Below are positions 8,741-17,803 of a stretch of DNA of 64,000 nt, one piece after another; the stretch's first letter is position 1; every line of letters begins with the position of its first letter. The stretch lies in contig NZ_LFZV01000001.1 of assembly GCF_001183965.1 (NCBI RefSeq), positions 3,856,053 through 3,920,052 on the forward strand, in the 5' to 3' direction. The DNA comes from Bacillus sp. FJAT-27916. Lineage in GTDB: Bacteria; Bacillota; Bacilli; Bacillales; Pradoshiaceae. Both the position numbers and the translations under genes were made by a program. The notes below the pieces were generated by a model, which was not told where the DNA came from, made no database searches, and saw nothing but the letters and a program-made list of their open reading frames with translations.

Positions 8741-8899
8741 AGGCAAACACCTCCACCATCACTACAAACCACTTTAGTCCTTTTTTTATATCTTAACATC
8801 AATACCACCTCAAAGAAAGGTGTCTAGTACATTTCTTTCTTATTATGAAGCTAATTCCCCGCAGTTTATACGGATTTTATTCAAAAATGTGTTGAAAAA

Positions 8900-10063
8900 T
8901 CATTTACGAAATAACATATTGACAATTTCGACTGTCTTTCCCCCTGCTTTATAGACTCTTGGAATACGGCTTGAAAGCTGGCATGTTATTTCATAATTGA
9001 TGGTCTCAAGCTTCTCTGCAAGCTCATCCGCTGTAATGGCTTCATTACCATCCGTCCCAATCAATGTTACGACTGCATCCTCTTCAACAGGTTCATCGAG
9101 CTTCACCATACATTGGTCCATGCATATTCTTCCTACAATCGGCGCTTTCTTGCCTTTAATCAGTACATTTTGTCCTGAAAGCTTGCGAATCCACCCATCT
9201 GCATAGCCGATTGGCAGTGTGGCGATCCACTCCTCACCCTTTGCTTCATAGGTGCCTCCGTAGCTGACCGTGTCACCCTCATGAATTTGCTTCACTTGCT
9301 TGACCTTTGTATAGAGAGACAGGGCAGGCTTAAGATTAACTGGAAGTTCATCCTTGATTTCCGGCGATGGGCTCAGTCCATACATAGCAATGCCAACCCG
9401 AACCATATTGAAATAGGCCTCAGGCATCCTCATCGAAGCGGCACTGTTGCTCGTATGAATCATCGGCGGAAGAGTGTCCATACTATGAAGAATGGAGATG
9501 AATTTTGTAAGCTGATTTTCCGAATGGTCCAGTTCTATTTCATCTGCTTTAGCAAAGTGAGTGAAAACACCTTCTACCTGTATTTTATTTTGATTCTGTA
9601 AAATATATTCAAGATCTTTCATTTCTTCTTTGGTGCGTATGCCGAGTCTGCTCATCCCTGTGTCGACCTTAATATGAATATATAAGGGACGCTCGCTGCC
9701 ATCAAGAACCTTGAGCGCTTCCTCGACATAGGACTTGCTGTGCACATTTACACGGATGCCATACTTTGCAGCTATAGGAGCATCACTCGGACGCGTCGAA
9801 CCGAGGACAAGAATCGGTACCTCTACCCCAAGCTCACGGAGACGGATTCCCTCATCCAAAAAGGCCACAGCCAAAGAAGTCGCACCTGCACCAAGGGCGG
9901 CTTTGGCCACTTGAATATCGCCATGTCCATAAGCATTTGCCTTTACGACTGCCATTATAGAAGTCTCCTCCGGCAATAGTCCCTTAATTGCTTTTATGTT
10001 CTCTTGAACGTGGTCTAGATTCACTTCAGCCCATGTATCACGGTAAAATTGGTTGCTCATCAT
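8900..10063 (-). CDS. alr: Alanine racemase
   Basis: A PLP enzyme that makes D-alanine for the cell wall. The 387-residue protein has the PLP lysine in MAVVKANAYGHG (about residue 41), the catalytic tyrosine in VSYGGTYEAK/RVGIAMYG regions, and the C-terminal GRICMDQCMVKL. Length and motifs are typical. The ATG pair at 10063 follows AAGGAAGG. It sits between the LolA-like lipoprotein gene and the ndoAI-ndoA pair, the conserved Bacillus order, and supplies Ddl encoded further along. Confidence 0.94.
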   Translation of the reverse strand: MMSNQFYRDTWAEVNLDHVQENIKAIKGLLPEETSIMAVVKANAYGHGDIQVAKAALGAGATSLAVAFLDEGIRLRELGVEVPILVLGSTRPSDAPIAAKYGIRVNVHSKSYVEEALKVLDGSERPLYIHIKVDTGMSRLGIRTKEEMKDLEYILQNQNKIQVEGVFTHFAKADEIELDHSENQLTKFISILHSMDTLPPMIHTSNSAASMRMPEAYFNMVRVGIAMYGLSPSPEIKDELPVNLKPALSLYTKVKQVKQIHEGDTVSYGGTYEAKGEEWIATLPIGYADGWIRKLSGQNVLIKGKKAPIVGRICMDQCMVKLDEPVEEDAVVTLIGTDGNEAITADELAEKLETINYEITCQLSSRIPRVYKAGGKTVEIVNMLFRK

Positions 10064-10140
10064 GATTGCTGTACCTTCCTTTTGAAGTTCTGTGTTTTCA
10101 TTATTCTCCTATTTCAAACGATAGTCAATCTTTCATAGGC

Positions 10141-10169
10141 AAAATAAAAGGCCCGCATATGCGCGGACC
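10141..10169 (-). terminator. Terminator after the ydcC-like gene
   Basis: GGTCCGC and GCGGGCC form a GC-rich stem around a short loop, followed by TTTTATTTT on the minus strand, directly after the ydcC-like stop codon. Confidence 0.8.
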
Positions 10170-10182
10170 TATCTCATGATGA

Positions 10183-11193
10183 TTATTTCTCTCCAACTGG
10201 CGCCACTGATTTGGCCACCATCAGTAATTCATCCATGGTCAGGTTCTTGCCTGCCAGCATGAAATCTGTTCCTTCATAGGACCAGGAGATAGAATTGTCT
10301 GTCATGTAACCAACTGTAAAGCCAAGGTCTATCGGCTCGCCTGTTACCGTCGTCACGGCTGCTTCTGTTACAACTTTGGAGTTATTTTCAATCAAGGTAT
10401 ATTCCTTTTCTTTCCCAGCATAGGTGAGAACAGCCTTTTGTCCCTCATCCGTTTCAATCATCTTCTCACCCGCCAATACGACTCCATCAATCTCAGCTGT
10501 TGGATATTGAACCTCAAGATCAACATCCTCCTCAGTTGTCATGACTGGAACTTCCAGCTGGGCACCTGTCATATTCTTGCTGACGTCAAAGGCACCTTTT
10601 TCATAATCCGGATTGAAGGTCGTTTTCTCAAAGCTTACTTCTACAAGTGTATTGCGGTCCGAATCCATCACTGCAACACGCTTAGGCGCCAGAGTCTTCT
10701 TATCAAATTCCACGATTTGCAAAGGAAGCATCTTATTATTCTGATAGCGGGTCTTCGATTCAAATACATAGCTATCATCTGTTGTCTTAAAGGTCGCATC
10801 CTTATCATCGCTCACATCCATGATAAGAGATTCATATAAGTACGCTTGGGAACTGTTCTTCGGCCATTCACTTTGGAAGCGGAAGCTCTTATTAAGTGCC
10901 GGCGTCAAAACAAATACCCCTTCCTTATTACGCAAAATAATTTGACTTTGGTCCTTCTGGGCATTCTTCAAATTAACTCGGTAATTAGAAGGAGCCTCAT
11001 ACCAGACCTCTACATCATACTCCTGCGGCTCTGAACCCATCTTAAGCGTCATTTTCGCATCAGCCTTGTACCCTTTTATCTCAGACATCTTTTTCTCGAG
11101 TGCATCGACCACATCTGTTTGTGATTTCTGACCACAGCCCGCCAATGCAAACATCAAACACAATGCAAACATCAGCACTAGTAACCTCCTCAA
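10183..11193 (-). CDS. LolA-like outer-membrane-sorting-type lipoprotein (YdcC)
   Basis: A 336-residue lipoprotein. The signal peptide ends in the lipobox FALAGC at about residues 15-20. The rest is a LolA/LolB-like fold followed by a DUF4367-like C-terminal part (LGFTVGYMTDNSISWSYEGTDF). It lies between acpS and alr as ydcC does in B. subtilis. Its function is unknown; a Gram-positive cell has no outer membrane, so the LolA likeness suggests only binding of lipid or an acyl chain at the membrane surface. Confidence 0.85.
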   Translation of the reverse strand: MRRLLVLMFALCLMFALAGCGQKSQTDVVDALEKKMSEIKGYKADAKMTLKMGSEPQEYDVEVWYEAPSNYRVNLKNAQKDQSQIILRNKEGVFVLTPALNKSFRFQSEWPKNSSQAYLYESLIMDVSDDKDATFKTTDDSYVFESKTRYQNNKMLPLQIVEFDKKTLAPKRVAVMDSDRNTLVEVSFEKTTFNPDYEKGAFDVSKNMTGAQLEVPVMTTEEDVDLEVQYPTAEIDGVVLAGEKMIETDEGQKAVLTYAGKEKEYTLIENNSKVVTEAAVTTVTGEPIDLGFTVGYMTDNSISWSYEGTDFMLAGKNLTMDELLMVAKSVAPVGEK

Positions 11194-11405
11194 AGCTTCT
11201 CATCCCCTTTTTACATTAGTAAGTAAAAGGGAGAGGATAAGGCACAAACACGCCATCAGCACGACCTTAAACAGCAAACTCTATTACTCTCTTACTGTCT
11301 GATTACATCAATCGGCGCATGGGAATGAATGAGGCCTTGTCTCTCCTATTCGCTAATTGAATATATGAGAGAGCCCGTCTAATTATGTACCTTCACATTG
11401 AATTT

Positions 11406-11765
11406 CTATCTGGACCTATCCTCGAGAATAACCTGGGCAGCCGCATACTCACTCGTATGCGTGATGCTAAGATGAACAGCATAGGAGAGGGAATGCCGAA
11501 TGATTGGTTTTCCGCTTTTTTCTTGTATAATGGAAATATCCTGAAACGAGAGCTCCTTGCCTATCCCTGTGCCGACAGCTTTTGAGAAGGCCTCTTTGGC
11601 GGAGAATCTACCGGCAAACCACTCAATTCTCCTCCTTTCGCCTAAGCTCTCAAAAATCTCCATTTCTTCAGGAGTCAAAATTCGGCTCGCAAACTTCGGC
11701 TTGCGGTCAAGCAAATCACGCACCCTGTCCAACTCCACTATATCCAACCCAATTCCTTGTATCAT
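11406..11765 (-). CDS. acpS: Holo-[acyl-carrier-protein] synthase
   Basis: AcpS moves 4'-phosphopantetheine from CoA to acyl carrier protein. The 119-residue protein has the metal-binding IGLDIVELDRV at the N terminus and the signature WFAGRFSAKEAFSKAVGTGIG, with SITHTSEYAAA near the end. Size is typical for the trimeric AcpS. It is divergent from the rhomboid gene with only about 48 bases between starts, so the two promoters must overlap. Confidence 0.95.
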   Translation of the reverse strand: MIQGIGLDIVELDRVRDLLDRKPKFASRILTPEEMEIFESLGERRRIEWFAGRFSAKEAFSKAVGTGIGKELSFQDISIIQEKSGKPIIRHSLSYAVHLSITHTSEYAAAQVILEDRSR

Positions 11766-11813
11766 GAATCGCCCGCCTTTTATTCAAAATATTTATTCGA
11801 TAGGATGATGCCT

Positions 11814-12401
11814 ATGTTCACTAGATCAGAAAGCTTTTCACAATTTATACGCTTCTACCCAGCCGTAAGCCTTATCGCTGCTATCTGTGCCATTCTATTT
11901 GCGGCAACTGCCCTGCCTATTCTGCCTAGCATTGATATCTTCACCTCTCTCAGCGGTGTCAACTTTCTCATCAGCGAGGGAGAATACTGGCGGCTGGTTA
12001 CACCGATTTTCATGCATGCCAATTTTCCGCACATCCTCTTTAATCTCTTTACCTTAATCATCATTGGCCCCGGAATTGAGTCCCTGGCCGGAACAGCGCG
12101 CTTCAGCCTGCTCTTCTTGCTGTCCGGCATCCTGGCCAATGTCATTACTTTACTGACAATGCCAGCTATGTATGTCCATGTGGGAGCAAGCGGCGCCATC
12201 TTCGGACTATTTGGCTGCTATGCCTATATCTTATTATATAAGAAACATCTGATGACCCGCCAAAATTCACAGACCATTCTAGCCTTAATTGTTCTTTCGG
12301 TCGTCCTATCCTTCATGCAGACATCTGTAAACTTGGTCGGCCATATTGGCGGACTGGCAGCCGGATTCCTACTCGCTCCTCTATTTTTGAACAGGATATA
12401 A
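11814..12401 (+). CDS. Rhomboid-family intramembrane serine protease (YdcA-like)
   Basis: A 195-residue membrane protein with about six segments. The catalytic serine is in VGASGAIFG and the partner histidine in NLVGHIGGLAAGFLLAP; the conserved HANFPHILFN also appears. I chose ATG 11814 (MFTRSESFSQFIRFYP) since AGGA is eight bases upstream and B. subtilis YdcA starts the same way. Rhomboids cut transmembrane helices; the substrate is unknown. Its stop abuts the uvsE stop with no gap. Confidence 0.9.
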   Translation: MFTRSESFSQFIRFYPAVSLIAAICAILFAATALPILPSIDIFTSLSGVNFLISEGEYWRLVTPIFMHANFPHILFNLFTLIIIGPGIESLAGTARFSLLFLLSGILANVITLLTMPAMYVHVGASGAIFGLFGCYAYILLYKKHLMTRQNSQTILALIVLSVVLSFMQTSVNLVGHIGGLAAGFLLAPLFLNRI

Positions 12402-13373
12402 TCAAAGCAGGCTGACGTTGAAGCACGCTCCTTTTATTTGCTTAAACCCAGGAGTATGCTTCAGCTCTTCTGCCATACGGAACACAGCAGCATCCTTCAG
12501 CTTCGCCTCAAGCATAACATCAATCTGTTCGGCAGCCCTCTTGTTTCCCTTCATGAGCTCAACAATTTCAGTAACCTCCACATAATCTGCATGCGCCTTT
12601 GGATTTTTCGCATCCTTCGGTGAGGATAAATGAACCTTTACCGGGAGCGGAGAATGCCCCCATGTTTCAGCAATCCTCTCCCACTTTTCTTCAAACTCAC
12701 CTTGCGGATTCATTTTATGATGATGCAGGTCAAATACAAAGGGTATCCCTAATTTTTCACATAAATATAAAACATCATCTGCACCGAAAAGGGTATCATC
12801 GTTCTCTAAGATAATCATTTCCTGAATCGGCGCCGGCACATGCGCCCAGTTCAAAATGAATTGCTCCAGAGCCTGCTCCTTATCATTATAACCCCCGCCG
12901 ACATGGAGCACACATCGATGCTTTGGGAATATACCAAACGCCTTCAGCATCCTGTAATGAAAGGTTAACGCCTTGATGGAGGACCTCAGCACCTCCTTGT
13001 CCTGACTATTGAGTACGATAAAATGGTCTGGATGGAAATCTACCCTCATGTACGGATGCTCAATTAAGTACTGCTTAATCTCAGCGGCCTCTTGTTTTAA
13101 CGCATTCATATACGGCCAATCCGCTAGGTCTGGATGGTCAACCAACGGAACAAGCTTAGAGGAAAAGCGAAAAAACTCTATCCCACTTGCTTCATTATGC
13201 TTCAGTAAACGTAAGCAATTATGAAGGTTCGACTGTGCAATTCGTTCAAGCTTCCTTACAGCTGCCTCGCGGTCTTTCAGCTTACTGAACTGAGCATAGG
13301 TCATTGTCTGTGACGGGGAAGCATTTTGCAGCTCCACGCTCATCGCCACATATCCTAATCGAATATAAGTCAT
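12402..13373 (-). CDS. uvsE: UV damage endonuclease UvsE
   Basis: UvsE nicks DNA 5' to UV photoproducts, an alternative to UvrABC. The 323-residue protein has the TIM-barrel metal sites: VDFHPDHFIVLNS, LHVGGGYNDKEQ, ILENDD, FDLHHHKMNP and HLSSPKD. ATG 13373 (MTYIRLGYVAMSVE) has AAGGAG at a good distance; the upstream ATG at 13409 would add 12 unrelated residues. In B. subtilis uvsE sits elsewhere, so its place here is a local difference. Confidence 0.93.
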   Translation of the reverse strand: MTYIRLGYVAMSVELQNASPSQTMTYAQFSKLKDREAAVRKLERIAQSNLHNCLRLLKHNEASGIEFFRFSSKLVPLVDHPDLADWPYMNALKQEAAEIKQYLIEHPYMRVDFHPDHFIVLNSQDKEVLRSSIKALTFHYRMLKAFGIFPKHRCVLHVGGGYNDKEQALEQFILNWAHVPAPIQEMIILENDDTLFGADDVLYLCEKLGIPFVFDLHHHKMNPQGEFEEKWERIAETWGHSPLPVKVHLSSPKDAKNPKAHADYVEVTEIVELMKGNKRAAEQIDVMLEAKLKDAAVFRMAEELKHTPGFKQIKGACFNVSLL

Positions 13374-13469
13374 TTTTAAACACCATCTCCTTGCCCTTAG
13401 TATGGGCAAGGAGATTTTTGTTTATGAGAGGGACCTACTGAGACTCATCTTACATTCATACAACATGGA

Positions 13470-13602
13470 TTTTCGCCCTTACCCTAAGAGATTCGCTCAG
13501 ACGGCTTGGATTTCGCCCTTACCCTCAACACATCGCCCATAAACCGTATGTTTTCGCCCTTAAGCAGGTGATTTCGCCCTTAAAACATGAAATCAGCCTT
13601 TA
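13470..13602 (+). repeat. Degenerate ~20-bp tandem repeat with core TTTCGCCCTTA
   Basis: The 11-mer TTTCGCCCTTA occurs four times, at 13471, 13511, 13552 and 13572. Weaker relatives fill the steps between: ATTCGCTC at 13491, CATCGCCC at 13531 and AATCAGCCTTTA at 13591. The units are therefore phased at about 20 bases over seven positions. No reading frame is supported. Function unknown. Confidence 0.75.
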
Positions 13603-13724
13603 CTCTCTTCAAAAGTGAGCTTCCGTCATCCCATATCTGCAGACGACACAGAACACTGAAGGGGATCTCCCTCATTACACCCTTCCGAATTCTCACCTCA
13701 CGAAGCTTCTACAACCTGAATGCA

Positions 13725-13755
13725 TAAAAAAAAGCCAGCCCCTATTCGGGCTGGC
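13725..13755 (-). terminator. Terminator after cshA
   Basis: GCCAGCCC and GGGCTGGC form an eight-base stem with a six-base loop; eight T residues follow on the minus strand. Confidence 0.9.
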
Positions 13756-13776
13756 TTATGTCAATCAATCGATTGA

Positions 13777-15255
13777 TTATTTGCTTTGGTTCTTTGGTTT
13801 GGAGTTGCTGTAAGACTTTCTGCGTCCGCCTTGATTATTGCCGCCGCTACGTCTTCTGTCTCCAGAGCGTCCGTCGCGATTGTACGGACGTTTGCCGCCT
13901 CCGCCTTTTCCTTTGTAGGAGCTTTCTTTGCGGAATGGCAACGGTCTTTCTTCAGTGATCGTTACAGGTTTCTCATCCGGCTCTTTAACGAATAATTTCA
14001 ATGCTGCTGCTACTAGGTCTTCAGCGGTTTGATCTTCAAGCATTTCCTTTGCAAGTGGAAGGTATGCAGTTAGATCTTCAGAGGAAGCTACATTATAAAG
14101 CTTCTCTTTAGCTGTTCTTTGTTGACCTTCAAGAGCATCTGTTACTGTTGGTGCTTTCATGCGCTCCATTTTCTTCTTCGTTGTGCGTTCAACGACTTCA
14201 AGATAGGACATTTCACGCGGTGTGACGAATGTAATCGCCATACCTTCTTTACCGGCACGTCCTGTACGGCCGATACGGTGAACATAGCTTTCTGGGTCTT
14301 GTGGAATATCAAAGTTGTATACATGAGTAACGCCTGAGATATCAAGACCGCGGGCAGCAACGTCTGTTGCAACCAATACGTCGATTGTGCCTTCTTTGAA
14401 TTTGCGAAGAACAGACATACGGCGTGCTTGAGTCAAGTCACCATGGATTCCTTCAGCAGTATAGCCGCGAACGGTCAATGCTTCTGCAAGTTCGTCAACA
14501 CGGCGTTTTGTACGTCCAAAAACGATAGCCAATTCTGGTGTATGAATATCGATAAGACGTGTTAATGTATCGAATTTCTCTCTTTCAGGAACACGTACAT
14601 AGTATTGGCTGATTGCCGGTACAGTCATTTCTCTTGCTTTTACACGAACAGTTTTTGGTTCATGCATGAATCTTTCGGCAATACGACGGATTGGATCAGG
14701 CATTGTCGCAGAGAATAACAAGGTTTGGTGATCATCAGGCACAGAAGACAAGATGGATTCGATATCCTCGATGAAGCCCATGTTCAACATTTCATCCGCT
14801 TCATCAAGAACGACTGTATGAACATTGTTCAAACGAATCGTTTTTCTGTTGATATGGTCAAGAAGGCGTCCAGGTGTACCAACGATGATATGCGGGCGTT
14901 TTTTCAACGCACGGATTTGGCGAGAAATATCTTGTCCGCCATATACTGCAAGGACGCGGGAGCGATTGCCTGCTCCAATTTTGTAAAGCTCTTCTGAAAC
15001 CTGGATTGCCAGCTCACGTGTTGGAGCAATAATCAAACCTTGGATTTCGTCTTTCTTTACATCAATTTTTTCAATCATCGGAATTCCGAAAGCAGCTGTT
15101 TTACCAGTTCCTGTTTGAGCCTGTCCAATTAGATCTCCGCCCTCTAATGCGAGAGGAATCGTCTCAGATTGGATTGGAGTTGCTTCTTCAAACCCCATTT
15201 TTTCTACTGCTCGTAATGTGTTGCGGCTAATTCCTAATTCACTAAATAATGCCAT
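13777..15255 (-). CDS. cshA: DEAD-box ATP-dependent RNA helicase CshA
   Basis: CshA unwinds RNA in mRNA decay and ribosome assembly, and helps growth in the cold. The 492-residue protein shows the helicase motifs in order: Q motif ([10 protein letters not shown]), [31 protein letters not shown], and later [12 protein letters not shown] and [11 protein letters not shown]. The C-terminal tail is rich in Gly, Arg and Ser, as usual for RNA binding. It is followed by its own terminator and preceded by a leader of at least 100 bases. Confidence 0.95.
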   Translation of the reverse strand: MALFSELGISRNTLRAVEKMGFEEATPIQSETIPLALEGGDLIGQAQTGTGKTAAFGIPMIEKIDVKKDEIQGLIIAPTRELAIQVSEELYKIGAGNRSRVLAVYGGQDISRQIRALKKRPHIIVGTPGRLLDHINRKTIRLNNVHTVVLDEADEMLNMGFIEDIESILSSVPDDHQTLLFSATMPDPIRRIAERFMHEPKTVRVKAREMTVPAISQYYVRVPEREKFDTLTRLIDIHTPELAIVFGRTKRRVDELAEALTVRGYTAEGIHGDLTQARRMSVLRKFKEGTIDVLVATDVAARGLDISGVTHVYNFDIPQDPESYVHRIGRTGRAGKEGMAITFVTPREMSYLEVVERTTKKKMERMKAPTVTDALEGQQRTAKEKLYNVASSEDLTAYLPLAKEMLEDQTAEDLVAAALKLFVKEPDEKPVTITEERPLPFRKESSYKGKGGGGKRPYNRDGRSGDRRRSGGNNQGGRRKSYSNSKPKNQSK

Positions 15256-15314
15256 TAATTTTTCTACCCCTTTTTCAAATAGGTGTTTTTAACAATTGCT
15301 TCAATATATTTTTC

Positions 15315-15364
15315 ATTCCTGTCTAACAGGATTAGGTGTCAGTTCAATATTCCTGTCGCACAGG
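15315..15364 (-). promoter_or_regulatory. Twin CCTGT-N3-ACAGG hairpins upstream of cshA
   Basis: ATTCCTGTCTAACAGG (15315-15330) and ATTCCTGTCGCACAGG (15349-15364) are near-identical inverted repeats placed 34 bases apart, 60-110 bases upstream of the cshA start. They may be protein-binding sites or leader hairpins. The role is an inference. Confidence 0.45.
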
Positions 15365-15375
15365 GTTCGATCTCA

Positions 15376-15408
15376 TAAAAAAAAGCGGCCGAAAATACCC
15401 CCGGCAGC
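15376..15408 (-). terminator. Probable terminator of the esterase gene
   Basis: On the minus strand GCTGCCG and CGGCCGC pair with one internal mismatch around a 10-base loop, followed by eight T residues. It lies about 120 bases after the esterase stop. Confidence 0.65.
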
Positions 15409-15529
15409 ATGAGTTCATAAGTCCAATTCATTTGGAAAATGTTCATGAAACGCATGTAATTACTTTATGGTATCAAATACATAGCCGGATTGCAAATATT
15501 GTGGACTGCTAAAATATACATGAGCCTTT

Positions 15530-16216
15530 TTATGTGTGCAAGAACTCATACACTTTTCCAAAGAGCCATTGATTATTCTCACAATGACAAATCAAATGAT
15601 GACATTCATCAAGCCACACTGCTGTTTTTTCCTTCGATGCTACGGTGTCATATACATATTGGGTACTCTTATACGGTACAATGCCGTCCTGGAGGCCGTG
15701 AGCAATAAAGACGGGCACCGAAATATCCTGCAGACGCGGCCGGTATTGTCTGACCAGCCTTCTAAACTGCATAGCTGCAGAAAGCGGTGTATGCTTAATC
15801 TTCGCATGATAGCGGAGATATAGAGCATTATCTTTAAGCTGTCCGCGAAGCATTTCACGCCACAGTTCCCCAATCTCGATGGAGAGCTGTTTCGGCGAAT
15901 AGTAGAAAACGGCTGGTGAAAGCAAAACCAATTTATCAATCGATTGATGAGCCGCTAATGTGGATGCAATCATGCCACCCATCGAAAAGCCAACTACATA
16001 AATTGTATCACACTGACACTGCAGTTCATCAAGCGCCTTGCTTGCTGCATCCAGCCATTCGGTATAGGATATGCCTCTTAAACTGCCTCCCTCTTCATGT
16101 CCAGGGAGAACCGGACAGGCTGTGACCCAGTCTGTACGCTCTTTTATATATTCCATTAAAGGCTCCACTTCCAGCGGAGAACCAGTAAATCCATGAATAA
16201 AAAGGCATCCGATCAT
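15530..16216 (-). CDS. Alpha/beta hydrolase, carboxylesterase-like
   Basis: A 228-residue hydrolase. The oxyanion loop is FIHGFTGSP (about 6-14), the nucleophile elbow is VVGFSMGGM (Ser about 85), the acid is likely in HGLQDGIVPY, and the histidine is in CHHLICH. The size and pattern fit the thermostable carboxylesterase/monoacylglycerol lipase group typified by Geobacillus Est30. It sits alone between cshA and murF, where B. subtilis carries ydbS-ydbT. Substrate unknown. Confidence 0.85.
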   Translation of the reverse strand: MIGCLFIHGFTGSPLEVEPLMEYIKERTDWVTACPVLPGHEEGGSLRGISYTEWLDAASKALDELQCQCDTIYVVGFSMGGMIASTLAAHQSIDKLVLLSPAVFYYSPKQLSIEIGELWREMLRGQLKDNALYLRYHAKIKHTPLSAAMQFRRLVRQYRPRLQDISVPVFIAHGLQDGIVPYKSTQYVYDTVASKEKTAVWLDECHHLICHCENNQWLFGKVYEFLHT

Positions 16217-16283
16217 TTTATACCCCTAATTCTGTCTATTTAATATATTACCCATTTCCTTATTTTTATTATAAGGTTATGAA

Positions 16284-16339
16284 TAAAAATAATAAAGAAG
16301 TCACCCATTTATGCTTTACCGCATGAAACAAATGACCTC
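16284..16339 (-). terminator. Terminator after murF
   Basis: GAGGTCA and TGACTTC pair at the base of a long hairpin with an inner ATGC/GCAT stem; TTTATTATTTTT follows on the minus strand. Confidence 0.65.
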
Positions 16340-16352
16340 TTTTTATTAACCC

Positions 16353-17714
16353 TTATAGAGCTCCAACAACCTCTTCAAGTCTCATGCCGCGGGATGCCTT
16401 CACAAGCACCAGCGCGTGAGGCTCTGTAAGCTCTTTTAATTTCTGAACGAGCGCCTGTTTATCATCGAAGTGGAAGACGCGTTCTGCGCCAAGGTTCCCT
16501 TTCGCCCCTTCTGCTAGATTGGCAGACAATTCCCCATATGCTAATACATAATCAATTTCTTCTGTTATGAGTTCTCCCATTTTGTAATGGTAGGCAGCTT
16601 CTTCTGGTCCTAACTCGAGCATATCACCTAGAACGAGAATCTTCTTCGTGGCATCTGTCATGGCTTTCACGAGCTCAATGGCTGCTTTCATGGAAGTTGG
16701 ACTTGCGTTATAGGCATCATTAATGATTTTCTCACCCTTCGCACCGAAGGTTACCTCCATCCGCATATTCGTTAATTTCAGCTCACTGAGACCCTTTGCG
16801 ATTTCATCAAAGGAAACGCCCATTTCCCTGCCGACAGCAATGGCTGCCATCGAATTTAATACATTATGTGTACCAAGCACCGGCAGAAGGAATTCATGCT
16901 GACCTTCCTTTTCAATCGTGAATTTCATGTCATCCTGCCCCGATTCAATCTTAAGCGGGTAGTAATCATTCGTGAGGCTTCTTCCAAACGAGATTTTACG
17001 GATTTCCAGGTCGGTAACTCTGTTAATGAGCAGAGGTTCGTCACCATTATAAATTAAGACGCCGTCCGGCTTGAGCCCTTCTACAATCTCCATTTTCGCG
17101 TCAGCGATTCCTTCTCTTGAGCCAAGGTCAAGCAGATGGGATTCCCCGATATTCGTGATGATGGCTGCATCAGGTTGTCCGATCTTGGATAAGAGCGAGA
17201 TTTCCCCGCGGCTGCTCATCCCCATCTCCAGGATTAGCATCTCGGTATCCTCAGGAGCCGATAACACAGTCAGCGGCAGGCCAATATGATTATTGAAATT
17301 CCCGCTTGTCTTGTGGACACGATATTTCGTTCCCAATATGGACGCCGTCATGTCCTTTGTCGTCGTTTTCCCATTTGAGCCTGTGATGCCAATCACCTTC
17401 GTATCGAGCTCATTCAAATAGGCCTTTGCTAATTGCTGCAAGGCCTTTAGACTGTCATCAACAAAGACGAGGGCTGCCCCTTTTGGCGGATTCGGCTGAC
17501 TATGTTCCCAAAAGCTCGCTGAAGCTCCTTGCTCGAATGCCTGCTGGACATGGTCATGACCATTGCTTTTCTCTCCTTGAAGCGGCACGAAAAGATTGGC
17601 ATTCGTGATTTTTCTCGTATCTGTTGTGACGCCCGCTACCACGACCTCTTTCATTGAATCGTGAATTTGTCCGTCTACCATGGCTGCAATTTCAGCTAGT
17701 GTACGTTTAATCAT
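16353..17714 (-). CDS. murF: UDP-MurNAc-tripeptide:D-alanyl-D-alanine ligase MurF
   Basis: MurF adds D-Ala-D-Ala to the cell-wall precursor in the cytoplasm. The 453-residue protein has the Mur-ligase layout: an N-terminal domain, the ATP loop ITGSNGKTTTKDM (about 110-122), TNIGESHLLDLGS, NDAYNASPTSMKAAI and a C-terminal Rossmann domain (LVLGDMLELG). It follows ddl in the same direction, so the two successive steps are probably co-transcribed. Confidence 0.96.
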   Translation of the reverse strand: MIKRTLAEIAAMVDGQIHDSMKEVVVAGVTTDTRKITNANLFVPLQGEKSNGHDHVQQAFEQGASASFWEHSQPNPPKGAALVFVDDSLKALQQLAKAYLNELDTKVIGITGSNGKTTTKDMTASILGTKYRVHKTSGNFNNHIGLPLTVLSAPEDTEMLILEMGMSSRGEISLLSKIGQPDAAIITNIGESHLLDLGSREGIADAKMEIVEGLKPDGVLIYNGDEPLLINRVTDLEIRKISFGRSLTNDYYPLKIESGQDDMKFTIEKEGQHEFLLPVLGTHNVLNSMAAIAVGREMGVSFDEIAKGLSELKLTNMRMEVTFGAKGEKIINDAYNASPTSMKAAIELVKAMTDATKKILVLGDMLELGPEEAAYHYKMGELITEEIDYVLAYGELSANLAEGAKGNLGAERVFHFDDKQALVQKLKELTEPHALVLVKASRGMRLEEVVGAL

Positions 17715-17750
17715 GTTAATCCTCCATTACATTTTCGTCCCTGAAATTCA

Positions 17751-17782
17751 GGTAAGTACATACCATTCAGCATGTACTTACC
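17751..17782. promoter_or_regulatory. Perfect 11-bp hairpin between ddl and murF
   Basis: GGTAAGTACAT (17751-17761) and ATGTACTTACC (17772-17782) form an 11-bp stem with a 10-base loop. There is no T run on the minus strand after it, so it is not a standard terminator. It could adjust murF expression relative to ddl or protect a processed end. Confidence 0.5.
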
Positions 17783-17803
17783 CTTATCAATACATCTATA
17801 GGC

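Larger units (their letters stand above)
13374..13776. other. Gap between cshA and uvsE
   Basis: About 400 bases without a gene. It holds the short phased repeat at 13,470-13,602 and the cshA terminator at 13,725-13,755. The rest shows nothing clear. Confidence 0.6.
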
